Assembly: GCA_963965975.1 (NCBI GenBank)
Contig: OZ014418.1
Coordinates: forward strand, 508,501-572,500
Reading direction: 5' to 3'
Source of the DNA: Xestospongia bergquistia
Lineage: Eukaryota; Porifera; Demospongiae; Haplosclerida; Petrosiidae
Length of the DNA stretch: 64,000 bases
The notes under the pieces: generated by a model
Seen by the model: only the letters and a program-made list of their open reading frames with translations
What the model was told of the DNA's origin: nothing
Database searches by the model: none
Position numbers and translations under genes: made by a program
Shown here: piece after piece, positions 45,504-55,967 of the stretch
How positions within the stretch are numbered: position 1 is the first letter of the stretch
Layout of the letters: the number at the start of each line of letters is the position of its first letter

Positions 45504-45760
45504 GTCAATGTTTTAGTAACTATAGCTGCTGTTATTCCCAATAAAAATTTTAATTAAAGGCTGTTTTTGTGGATATTATATATTTTGTATGCTGTATAAT
45601 TGTTATAAATTTAATTATTATCAATGCCATTGCTAATTGGAAAAGTGCAGTCGTATTCCACGTATAGCCAGCCCCACCCCTTAGCAGAGTGGATCAGCTG
45701 AGCTCCGCCAAAAACAACCTTGGGGTCACGAGGTGTGTCGGAGGCGTTGTCGTTCAGAAA
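45504..45760 (+). other. IDO_A 3' flank and psiIDO_B promoter region
   Basis: 257 bp including AATAAA near 45539 and a GC-rich block (CCAGCCCCACCCCTTAGCAG) repeated upstream of IDO_D and psiIDO_F. Confidence 0.6.
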
Positions 45761-46680
45761 ATGGATCTATTATCTTTTAACTCTTTTTCTCATTCAGCTT
45801 TTTTACCTGAAGAGCCGCCATTATCAAGACTCCTAGATCACTATGAACAATGGGAGACCATTATTGATGTACTACCTCAGCTATTGAAAGAGTGGAAATT
45901 AAGAGATAAAATCAAGGAACTTCCTCTTCTTTCTCTCTCAGATAGCTGGTTACCAACTGAACGACATTGGCAAATAGCATATTGTGTGTTGACCTTTCTC
46001 TCTCAAGGCTATTTATGGGAGAGAGGAGAGAGTGGGACAGTTAGTATCCTCCCTCGACAACTAGCTATCCCATGGTGGGAAGTATCAGCAGATGTGGTCT
46101 ACCTCCTGTTGGGACCTATACTAGTACAGTACTATGGAATTGGAGCCTAAAAGATCCCAGCTGTTCTATTTCATTTGATAACTTACGTACCATGTTCTCT
46201 TTCACAGGTACCATTGATTGCTTAACTGCTGTAGTGAATGAAGATAACAATTGTATTGTACAAAGTCTTAATACAGTTGCTGAGACTACCAAAAAGATGT
46301 TGTCAATTTTAGAAAGAATGTACGATGAATGTGATCCTGATACTTTTTATAAGCGTGTCCGTCCATTTCAAGCTGGTAGTAAAAATTTAGTTGCATTCTC
46401 TGGTGGTCTAATATTTGAAGGAGTTGATACTGAGCCTAAAAAGTTTATTGGTGGCAGTGCTGGACAAAGTTCTACACTTCCAGTATTTGATATCTTATTG
46501 GGAGTAGAACATCATGGAACTGATTAAGAATTTCTAGATCTGCAGAGGTGGCACATGCCACGTTCACATCGTCAGTTCCTCCTAGCTTTGTCACTCCAAC
46601 CCTCTCTGAGAGAATATGTCCAGTGTCATAGAACTAATGAAGTATTAGTAACAGCTTATAACAGCTGTATCAAAGAATTG
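45761..46680 (+). pseudogene. psiIDO_B, truncated into TrpRS copy 4
   Basis: Begins ATGGATCTATTATC like IDO_D and is its closest relative. Four lesions are seen: a 1-base loss at GTATCAGCAGATG (IDO_D has GCAAGATG), loss of about 75 bp covering the distal haem-pocket segment (46206-46212 joins GGTAC to TTGATTGC), a stop at GGAACTGATTAAG, and truncation at 46670-46680, where the sequence switches to TrpRS exon 2. The haem-ligand region MPRSHRQF is still readable downstream of the stop. Confidence 0.9.
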
Positions 46681-48044
46681 ATCAATCTTTATTGAATCGT
46701 ATTGAGGCTGTGACAAAGAAACCTATTCATCATTTCTTATGTCGAAAGATTTTCTTCTCACATAGGTAAAATATTACATTCAAAATAGTTTCCATTAACT
46801 CTGTCCAATTTTAGGGATGTACCTGATATTTTAGATGCTTATGAAAAAAACAAGCCATTTTTCTTGTACACTGGACGTGGTCCATCTTCTGAGTCTATGC
46901 ATCTTGGTCATCTTATTCCATTCCTATTCACTAAGTAAGACTCATTCCTATAGCCTCTTATAATATATAAACTCAAACTTCATAACAGATACCTACAAGA
47001 TGTATTTGATGTACCACTTGTAATTCAAATGACGGATGATGAGAAATTCTTATGGAGGGAACTGACTCTTGAAGAAGCTAACCGACTTGCATATGAAAAT
47101 GCTAAAGATATTATTGCCTGTGGTTTTGATGTTAATAAGACTTTCATCTTTTCCAACTTAGATTACATGAGGTAACAAAATATAATGTTTTATTTCTAAT
47201 TTTTGATTGATTTGTTATAGCTCATGTCCTAATTTTTATCGCAATGTTGTAAGCATACAGAAATGTGTCACTTGCAACCAAGCTAAGGGTATCTTTGGTT
47301 TTCAAGACACAGACTGTATTGGTTAGTAAACTATCTATCATATTACTTAATCTTATGATTTACAGGCAATATGGCTTTTCCTGCTGTCCAGGCTGCTCCA
47401 TCATTCAGTACTACATTTCCAGATATTTTTGGTAGCAATAAAGATATTCGTTGTCTTATTCCATGTGCCATTGATCAGGTAATCAATATTTAATGTGTAT
47501 CCCAGTTTATCATTATGACAACAGGATCCTTATTTCCGCATGACTAGAGATGTTGCACCACGACTTGGATTCCACAAACCAGCACTTCTTCATTCCTCAT
47601 TTTTCCCAGCACTCCAAGGTCCCCAGTCCAAGATGTCAGCCAGTGACCCAACCTCTTCTATCTTTTTAACTGATTCTCCTGATGACATTAAACACAAAAT
47701 AAACAAATATGCTTTCTCAGGTGGACGTGATACCAAAGAGGAACATCAGAAGTATGGAGGCAACACTGAAATTGATGTCTCGTATCAATATTTGACCTTC
47801 TTCATGGAAGACGATGCAACTCTTGCAAAATAAAACAGGTAAAACCAGTTTTAATAACTATTTTTAATACCATGTTTAGCAATATGAGAGTGGTGAGATG
47901 CTTACTGGTCAGTTGAAGAAGGAGCTTATAACTGTCTTACAAAATCTTGTCGGAGAACATCAAGCTCGACGTGTTAATGTCACTATGGAAGTTGTTAAGC
48001 AGTTTATGACTCCACGATCTTTGAACTTCCGAAAGGCAGAATAA
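46670..48044 (+). pseudogene. psiTrpRS copy 4 (5'-truncated, frameshifted)
   Basis: It lacks the promoter, exon 1 and the first part of exon 2; the sequence begins inside exon 2 at CAAAGAATTGATCAATC. Introns and splice sites are otherwise kept. A 1-base loss at GATGCAACTCTTGCAAAATA (about 47814-47832) causes a stop right after DDATLAK. Other changes are Asp to Asn (SLLNRIE) and Lys to Asn (GNMAF). KMSAS is intact but cannot rescue the product. No start codon or promoter of its own is seen. Confidence 0.9.
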
Positions 48045-48429
48045 TGTCCAAAGGATAGGAAGGGACTTTAGCATGTTTATAATGTTAATATCATGTAATC
48101 AATTTTCTTAAGTTTTTATAATAAATTGAATTGTTTTTTCATATTACATGTTCAGGCTCAAAAAACAGTTAGAAAAAATCTTATATAATGAATTCATTGT
48201 TAAAAATGAAGTGTTTGTAGAATACAATATATTCATTTTAATAGATATTGAGTTGAGCTTTAAATATTTTATTTTTGGTGTTCAACACAATAATTATGTT
48301 AAAAGCTTTAAACCACGAACTTTCTGGCTTCAATAGGTGGGGTTTCAAGAAAGGTGGGTGGCGAAGTTGGTATAAAGCAGCGCTGCGACGATTTCCCCAG
48401 AACGCAACTGAACCGTCAACCAAACTGAA
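48045..48429 (+). repeat. TrpRS inter-copy spacer 3
   Basis: 385 bp, nearly identical to spacers 1 and 2, with a small insertion (AATTATG) near 48292; it supplies the promoter for copy 5. Confidence 0.85.
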
Positions 48430-49976
48430 ATGGCTGAGCCTGCGACTACAGACACTAAAGAACAGGTAGTCACTCCATGGACTGCACATGCAGCTGAAGG
48501 AGCTAACACTATTGACTATGATAAACTCATAGGTAACGTTATTTCTAAATAGACCTTCAGTATCATGTGATATTTCTCCTATAGTGCAGTTTGGTAGTCA
48601 AAGAATTGATCAATCTTTATTGGATCGTATTGAGGCTGTGACAAAGAAACCTATTCATCATTTCTTACGTCGAAAGATTTTCTTCTCACATAGGTAAAAT
48701 ATTACATTCAAAATAGTTTCCATTAACTTTGTCCAATTTTAGGGATGTACCTGATATTTTAGATGCTTATGAAAAAAACAAGCCATTTTTCTTGTACACC
48801 GGACGTGGTCCATCTTCTGAGTCTATGCATCTTGGTCATCTTATTCCATTCCTATTCACTAAGTAAGACTCATTCCTATAGCCTCTTACAGTATATAAAC
48901 TCAAACTTCATATCAGATACCTACAAGATGTATTTGATGTACCACTGGTAATTCAAATGACAGATGATGAGAAATTCCTGTGGAGAGAACTGACTCTTGA
49001 AGAAGCTAACCGACTAGCATATGAAAATGCTAAAGATATTATTGCCTGTGGTTTTGATGTTAATAAGACTTTCATCTTTTCCAACTTAGATTACATGAGG
49101 TAACAAAATATAATGTTTTATTTCTAATTTTTGATTGATTTGTTATAGCTCATGTCCAAATTTTTATCGCAATGTTGTAAGCATACAGAAGTGTGTCACT
49201 TGTAACCAAGCTAAGGGTATCTTTGGTTTTCAAGACACAGACTGTATTGGTTAGTAGACTATCTATCATATTACTTAACAATCTTATGATTTACAGGCAA
49301 GATGGCTTTTCCTGCTGTCCAGGCTGCTCCATCATTCAGTACTACATTTCCAGATATTTTTGGTAGCAATAAAGATATTCGTTGTCTTATTCCATGTGCC
49401 ATTGATCAGGTAATCAATATTTAATTTGTGTCCCAGTTTATCATTATGACAACAGGATCCTTATTTCCGCATGACTAGAGATGTTGCACCACGACTTGGA
49501 TTCCACAAACCAGCACTTCTTCATTCCTCATTTTTCCCAGCACTCCAAGGTCCCCAGTCCAAGATGTCAGCCAGTGACCCAACCTCTTCTATCTTTTTAA
49601 CTGATTCTCCTGATGACATTAAGCACAAAGTAAACAAATATGCCTTCTCAGGTGGACGTGACACCAAAGAGGAACATCAGAAGTATGGAGGCAACACTGA
49701 AATTGATGTCTCGTATCAATATTTGACCTTCTTCATGGAAGACGATGCACGTCTTGCAGAAATAAAACAGGTAAAACCAGTTTTAATAACTAGTTTTAAT
49801 ACCATGTTTAGCAATATGAGAGTGGTGAGATGTTTACTGGTCAGTTGAAGGAGGAACTTATAACTGTCTTACAAAATCTTGTCGGAGGACATCAAGCTCG
49901 ACGTGCTAATGTCACTATGGAAGTTGTTAAGCAGTTTATGACTCCACGATCTTTGAACTTCCGACAGGCAGAATAA
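48430..49976 (+). CDS. WARS1: Cytoplasmic tryptophanyl-tRNA synthetase, copy 5
   Basis: Intact eight-exon copy starting [12 protein letters not shown]. Intron 1 (GTAACGTTATTTCTAAATAG start) is 52 nt and contains an early in-frame stop, so it must be spliced. The last exon carries the copy-3 variants [10 protein letters not shown] and FRQAE, and the 3' flank is homologous to that of copy 3, so copies 3 and 5 belong to the same larger duplicated block. HIGH-like MHLGHL, KMSAS and the tryptophan-pocket residues are all kept. Confidence 0.93.
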
Positions 49977-50906
49977 TGCACATGAATTCTATTTTAATGA
50001 CTTTATTGTGTTTTGTTAGTATTATGGTGTAACCAATTGTTTAAAAAATGATGATAAATACATATTGTAATTTAAAGCTCAATAATGTCTAAAATGCAAA
50101 ACAGTCCAATTTATTATTTATGAGATTACCCAAATATCCTCCCTTTTCTTGGAATTGTTAGTAAAACAAACTAACTGTGAATACTTTGTTAATAGTATCT
50201 GACCTCAAAGACTATTATAGTATTGTTATATTTGCTAAAACGATCAATTTAATAGTGTGATTGTCACATGCCACATGTTATGATATTTTCTAACAACTGC
50301 ATGGCATGAATATACAAGTAAGTTGGTTGTCTAATTTTATCCTGTTCCCATGTATAGTGATCACATATATAGGTAACAAAGAACTTATATCGCTTTTACT
50401 AAAGACCTTAGACCACAGTTAACTTGATTTATCACTTGATGCTGTGGTAAGTCAAACTATAGCTATACAAATAGAGTAGTTATATATTGTATTAGAAACT
50501 TTATAAGATTACCTGTCTAATAATCAGCATAGTGAAACTTATGGCATTCTGCATGATTATCAAAATAATCATATACCAAGAATACAAGGGAAATATATTA
50601 TGGTTTAAGCTTGTATCTTGTCATCATTCAATTGTAAGAATGCCTAAAGATGTAACAGTTTAAGTATTAGGAATATGGATTTGTATTATGCTATGAAGTA
50701 TAACAGTAATACTAGCTAGTCCTTTAGACACACTAATCTGCTTTAAATATTGTATTCAGTAGTGGCTTTGTATATGTGTATTGTGAATTGAGTTATATAG
50801 CATTAGTAATCTTTATGTGTTATCATTGTGTCATTAGAAATAACTATACATTGTGTTTTTTATAGTGATCATTTACTATTCTTTATATTACATATACAAA
50901 TATATA

Positions 50907-51139
50907 CACTGTAAAAAATAATATGTCATTTTAACAATTAGTTTCTACTTTACATTAGTGGATTACTATGGAATGTAGAATTTACATGAATTACTCATTG
51001 TATACTTTGTTGGTATATAAAAGAACAACTTGCCAACAAGTTACGTAGTGAGCAATACACAAGAATTCTATATTCCATAGTAATTAATCCATTAGGGCTA
51101 CAAATTAGTTGTTAAAATGACATATTAATTTTTACAGTG
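50907..51139. mobile_element. MITE with long terminal inverted repeats and TA duplication
   Basis: The left end CACTGTAAAAAATAATATGT and the continuing ~75 bp are mirrored by the right end ...TTAATTTTTACAGTG. Both ends are flanked by TA. About 233 bp, non-autonomous, no coding sequence. It is absent from the homologous spacer at 42862-44216. The TA target and CACTG start suggest a Tc1/mariner-like source. Confidence 0.75.
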
Positions 51140-51444
51140 TAGTATAGACATTTGTGTCATATCAATAGCCTCTGATGTATTAGTCTATTTGAAAGTGCAT
51201 GTGAAAACAGACCGGAAACAATAGTAGTTACTAATGATTCAACGCCCACAAGATGACATGTTAACAAAATGATAACAAAAGAAACTTTTATTATTATATA
51301 TACAAGAAATCATAAACCTCAATTCACTATTTAATACTACTATAGTAGAATATGTACAACTTCATACTCATTTAATTTGACATAAGTATTAATTATATCC
51401 ATGTGTATCATTCAGTCTATACTATTAAATGCATATACTATAAT

Positions 51445-51475
51445 AAAGTAATATTACTATTAGTAATATTACTTT
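51445..51475. repeat. Perfect short hairpin
   Basis: AAAGTAATATTACT, a 3-nt spacer, then its exact reverse complement AGTAATATTACTTT. No T-run terminator or RNA gene context; probably incidental AT-rich palindrome. Confidence 0.6.
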
Positions 51476-53111
51476 ACTCTATTACTGATAATTTTGACAC
51501 CAGGTGTCTGTGGTGCCATCGTGTCTGCGGACAAGAATAACTTTCCCTGTAGGCTGGCACTATATTGTTATCAGTTCTTACATATCCTAATTTAGGCATG
51601 TTTCGTTAACTTAGCAGTTACTCATGTGACCACTGTGGGCATGTATCATAATTTTCCCTATACGCACTAGGCAGATGTTATCCATAATTATTATAAGGTC
51701 ATAGTGGGAATGTTTCATTTACTTAGCAATTCCTCTGACTACCACTTTTCTTAGAAAAATACCACCATTCAATGCACTTGTAAGGTATACATGACCACTG
51801 TATTGACTAACATTTACTAGAAAGAAAAGTAAAACTATAAAACATGATTAGAATTGTAAGAATTAAATATTGTTAAAACAACTTTCACAAGTTGGTCATT
51901 AAACTGTTTAGATATTGGTTTGTGGAAGTATATTGCTAATTAAAATAAATATGGAAAGTGCTTCTGACAAAGAACTTAAGCAAAAAGTATAATTTACTAT
52001 ACTTAACCTCATTCCACTACTTAATAATCTGATCTATATTTTACATTTGGTGTTTATATATATACTTCCAAGTTGTCTAATATTAATATATTATGCTTAA
52101 AAGTTGTAAATTTACCTCTTAATATTACATGTTATCTATCAATGATAATATATATATACAAAATAAAGAGCTTAAAGGAATTGTACAGCTGTATAAAGGA
52201 CTAAATAGTAACACCAGAATACCGAATCTGTTTACTCACTAAGGACAATAGTAAAATACAATAATAAACTGCATGTATTTCTGATATGTTGTTTATGCCC
52301 AGCTGATACAATTCCTTTAAATATCTACTATTAACAGTCTCCGTGTTATGATTTAGGATATGCACTTCAGACTCATTTGATTTGACATGAGCATGTGTAC
52401 CATTCAATCTATAGAGGATAGTAAATTTTAAAAAATTATTGGCAAACTAATCATAACTTTGACACCAGTTTATTCAGGTGTTCAGCGCCATGGTGTCTGT
52501 GGTAGTGTTATGCACAGGCCCACTTTGCTCTATCATTTTTCTTAAAATAAACATGAATATTATCAATGTACTTTTAAGGTATATGTGACCACTACTAAGG
52601 GAAAAATATGTGACCGCTACTACCAGTTGAATTGCTGACCATTAACAATAACTAATGTTAAAGTTAATCTCATCAGTAACAAAGGGTCTATAGAGCCTCC
52701 CTATTGTATACATTAAGTTGAAACTTCTACATAATTTAACTAGTACCAAGGAGAACAGTAGACATATCTTAGAATTAACTTAGTAATTGTGTCATTCCAC
52801 AATCATTATATGTAAGTTAGCAAATAATTAAAACAAGGATTTGATGCGATATGTTGTAATGCCATGAGTGAATGTCAAACTTCAATATTAACTGATAATA
52901 TAAAGCTTCCATGGCCTCCTAATCTATTGAACTAGCTAAATACTTCTCTCTGTTGATGGGCTAGAAAGGTCTGCAAGTGGCCTATGTAACAAAACGTTTT
53001 GCATCGCTAGGCTAGCACCGCTCATGATTAAACAATGTCAAATCCTTTTTAATAGTAGTTAATAATATTCACGATAATTTCGCTCAATTATATTAATATT
53101 CATACGTAGTC

Positions 53112-53117
53112 TATAAA
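53112..53117 (+). promoter_or_regulatory. TATA box of IDO_C
   Basis: TATAAA about 50 bp upstream of the ATG, in the same context as the IDO_A TATA box. Confidence 0.55.
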
Positions 53118-53165
53118 AATAAAAGTGCAGACGTTATTACTAACCAGCACTAGCAAGCTCGATCG

Positions 53166-54416
53166 ATGGATTCACATTTAGCTTCTTTCGAAATCTCCTC
53201 TCGTTCTGGCTTCTTATTAAGAGAGCCACTATTATCAAGACTTCCGGATCACTATGAACAATGGGAGACTATTATTGATGTACTACCTCACCTATTGAAA
53301 GAATGGAAATTAAGAGATAAAATCAAGGAACTTCCTCTTCTTCCTGTCTCAGATAGCTGGTTACCAACTGAACGACATTGGCAAAGAGCATATTGTGTGT
53401 TGACCTTTCTCTCTCAAGGCTATTTATGGGAGAGAGGAGAAAGTGGGACAGTTAATACCCTCCCTCGACAACTAGCTATCCCATGGTATGAAACATCATT
53501 TAGATGTGGTCTACCTCCAGTACTTACATATGCTAGTGTAGTCTTGTGGAACTGGAGTTTGAAAGATCCCGATGGACAAATTTCGTTTGATAACTTACAC
53601 ACCATATTTTCCTTCACTGGTGATCGCAGTGAAGAATGGTTTTATCTTGTTCATCAGGGAATTGAGCTAGAAGCTACAGTTGGAGTGAAGGCAGCTGTTG
53701 ATTGTCTAAAAGCTGTAGCACATCAAGATAACAATTGTATTATACAATACCTTAACAATGTTACTGAGAGTATCAAAAATATGGTGTCATTTTTATCAAA
53801 AATGCAGGATGAATGCGAGCCTGACTTTTTTTTCAACATAATGCGTCCTTTTCTAGCTGGTAGTAAGAATTTAGTTGCATTCTCTGGTGGTCTAATATTT
53901 GAAGGAGTTGATACTGAGCCTAAAAAGTTCATTGGTGGTAGTGCTGCACAAAGTTCTACACTCCCAGTATTTGATATCTTACTGGGAGTAGAACATCATG
54001 GAACTGATGATAAAGAATTTCTAGACATGCAAAAATGGCACATGCCACGTTCACATCGTCAGTTCCTCCTAGCTTTGTCACTCCAACCCTCTCTGAGAAA
54101 GTATATCCAGTGTCACAAGACTGATGAGGCATTAGTAACAGCTTATAACAGCTGTATCAAAGAATTGGGTCACTTTCGTAGTCAACACATCAATTTAATA
54201 ACACGGTATATTGTAATTCCAGCTCAGAAACAAAAAGAAAAAAATCAAGTTGGTTTGTCTACTAACGAAGAGATGAAAGGAGCATCAGCTACTCATGGAA
54301 AAAGTGAGGAGAAAAAAGGAGAAGGTACATTGGCTGAGCGTGGAACTGGTGGGGCACATTTTATGGTGTTTTTGAAGGCAGTTCGTGATGATACACTTCG
54401 TTGTGAGATTAAATAA
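53166..54416 (+). CDS. IDO: Indoleamine 2,3-dioxygenase-like, IDO_C (long-loop type)
   Basis: Intronless, 416 aa, ATG at 53166 (MDSHLASFEISSRSGF). It is the counterpart of IDO_A in the duplicated block, with the same promoter, 5' end and 3' flank. Haem-ligand motif MPRSHRQF, Arg in NIMRPFLAG, GGSAAQSS and GTGGAHFMVF are present. The Ser167-equivalent is His (FYLVHQG). The JK-loop-like insert is a single GLSTNEEMKGASATH unit. Reading frame intact. Confidence 0.9.
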   Translation: MDSHLASFEISSRSGFLLREPLLSRLPDHYEQWETIIDVLPHLLKEWKLRDKIKELPLLPVSDSWLPTERHWQRAYCVLTFLSQGYLWERGESGTVNTLPRQLAIPWYETSFRCGLPPVLTYASVVLWNWSLKDPDGQISFDNLHTIFSFTGDRSEEWFYLVHQGIELEATVGVKAAVDCLKAVAHQDNNCIIQYLNNVTESIKNMVSFLSKMQDECEPDFFFNIMRPFLAGSKNLVAFSGGLIFEGVDTEPKKFIGGSAAQSSTLPVFDILLGVEHHGTDDKEFLDMQKWHMPRSHRQFLLALSLQPSLRKYIQCHKTDEALVTAYNSCIKELGHFRSQHINLITRYIVIPAQKQKEKNQVGLSTNEEMKGASATHGKSEEKKGEGTLAERGTGGAHFMVFLKAVRDDTLRCEIK

Positions 54417-54664
54417 GTCAATGTTTTAGTAACTATAGCTGCTGTTATTCCCAATAAAAATTTTAATTAAAGGCTGTTTTTGTGTATATTATATATTTTG
54501 TATGCTGTATAATTGTTATAAATTTAATTATTATCAATGACATTGCTAATTGGAAAAGTGCAGTCGTATTCCACGTATAGCCAGCCCCACCCCTTAGCAG
54601 AGTGAGCTCCGCCAAAAACAACCTTGGGGTCACGAGGTGTGTCGGAGGCGTTGTCGTTCAGAAA
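54417..54664 (+). other. IDO_C 3' flank and IDO_D promoter region
   Basis: 248 bp, near-copy of 45504-45760 with AATAAA near 54451 and the CCAGCCCCACCCCTTAGCAG block. No TATA box. Confidence 0.6.
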
Positions 54665-55834
54665 ATGGATCTATTATCTTTTAACTCTTTTTCTCATTCA
54701 GCTTTTTTACCTGAAGAGCCGCCATTATCAAGACTCCTAGATCACTATGAACAATGGGAGACCATTATTGATGTACTACCTCAGCTATTGAAAGAGTGGA
54801 AATTAAGAGATAAAATCAAGGAACTTCCTCTTCTTTCTGTCTCAGATAGCTGGTTACCAACTGAACTACATTGGCAAAGAGCATATTGTGTTTTGACCTT
54901 TCTCTCTCAAGGCTATTTATGGGAGAGAGGAGAGAGTGGGACAGTTAGTATCCTCCCTCAACAACTAGCTATCCCATGGTGGGAAGTATCAGCAAGATGT
55001 GGTCTACCTCCTGTTGGGACTTATACTAGTACAGTACTGTGGAATTGGAGCCTAAAAGATCCCAGCTGTTCTATTTCATTTGATAACGTACGTACCATGT
55101 TCTCTTTCACAGGTACTCGATCTGAAGAATGGTTCTATCTTGTTCCATTGGGTATTGAACTAGAAGCTATAGCAGGAGTAAAGGCAACTGTTGATTGCTT
55201 AACAGCTGTAGTGAATGAAGATAACAATTGTATTGTACAAAGTCTTAATACAGTTGCTGAGACTACCAAAAAGATGTTGTCAATTTTAGAGAAAATGTAC
55301 GATGAATGTGATCCTGATACTTTTTATAAACGTGTCCGTCCATTTCAAGCTGGTAGTAAGAATTTAGTTGCATTCTCTGGTGGTCTAATATTTGAAGGAG
55401 TTGATACTGAGCCTAAAAAGTTTGTTGGTGCCAGTGCTGGGCAAAGTTCTACACTTCCAGTATTTGATATCTTATTGGGAGTAGAACATCATGGAACTGA
55501 TAAAGAATTTCTAGATCTGCAGAGGTGGCACATGCCACGTTCACATCGTCAGTTCCTCCTAGCTTTGTCACTCCAACCCTCTCTGAGAGAGTATGTCCAG
55601 TGTAATAGAACTAATGAGGTCTTAGTAACAGCCTATAACAACTGTATTAAAGAATTGGGTCACTTTCGTAGTCAACACATTATATTAGTAACACGATATA
55701 TTGTGGGTCCTGCCAATAAGCAAAACATAGAGAGGAAAGAAGGCACATTAGCTACTCGTGGAACAGGTGGATCAGATTTCATGGTGTTTTTGAAAAATGT
55801 TCGTGATGATACAATGCATTGTATAATGGAATAG
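54665..55834 (+). CDS. IDO: Indoleamine 2,3-dioxygenase-like, IDO_D (short-loop type)
   Basis: Intronless, 389 aa, ATG at 54665 (MDLLSFNSFSHSAF). It is the intact counterpart of psiIDO_B. It keeps MPRSHRQF (haem ligand), VRPFQAG (Arg), GASAGQSS and GTGGSDFMVFLKNVR. The short loop (GPANKQNIERKEGTLATR) is about the length of the human one. It is the most divergent of the intact copies in the distal pocket, where the Ser167-equivalent is Pro (FYLVPLGIELEA), and it may differ in activity. Confidence 0.88.
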   Translation: MDLLSFNSFSHSAFLPEEPPLSRLLDHYEQWETIIDVLPQLLKEWKLRDKIKELPLLSVSDSWLPTELHWQRAYCVLTFLSQGYLWERGESGTVSILPQQLAIPWWEVSARCGLPPVGTYTSTVLWNWSLKDPSCSISFDNVRTMFSFTGTRSEEWFYLVPLGIELEAIAGVKATVDCLTAVVNEDNNCIVQSLNTVAETTKKMLSILEKMYDECDPDTFYKRVRPFQAGSKNLVAFSGGLIFEGVDTEPKKFVGASAGQSSTLPVFDILLGVEHHGTDKEFLDLQRWHMPRSHRQFLLALSLQPSLREYVQCNRTNEVLVTAYNNCIKELGHFRSQHIILVTRYIVGPANKQNIERKEGTLATRGTGGSDFMVFLKNVRDDTMHCIME

Positions 55835-55967
55835 AGAAATTTTTATTGTTTTTGTAACGTTTAGATTTTATTACGCGTATAATAATTATTATTGTCTTGT
55901 AAATGAAATTATTACTCTGAATAACTTTATAACTAACGATTATTTTAAGAATGTGGTCTTATCAGTC

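Larger units (their letters stand above)
49977..53165 (+). repeat. Long spacer, copy 2 (TrpRS5 to IDO_C), with extra inserts
   Basis: About 3.2 kb. Its ends match 42862-44216, but it carries two extra segments: about 50538-51173 (with a MITE) and about 51300-52452 (a diverged partial duplication, since TTGACACCAG and CATTCA(A/G)TCTATA blocks recur within it). No coding sequence is seen; a 68-residue minus-strand frame at 52201-52407 has no family resemblance. Confidence 0.8.

Noticed and set aside
46670..48044. Functional fused IDO-TrpRS protein
   Set aside because: The IDO part has an earlier frameshift and stop, the frames do not join, and the TrpRS part is frameshifted near 47820.
52201..52407. 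Small minus-strand open frame in the long spacer
   Set aside because: No homology, no counterpart in the paralogous spacer, AT-rich chance frame.
53420..53617. Repeated minus-strand 65-residue frames inside IDO copies (also 56222-56419, 59453-59650)
   Set aside because: They recur only because the IDO coding strand is conserved; antisense shadows.
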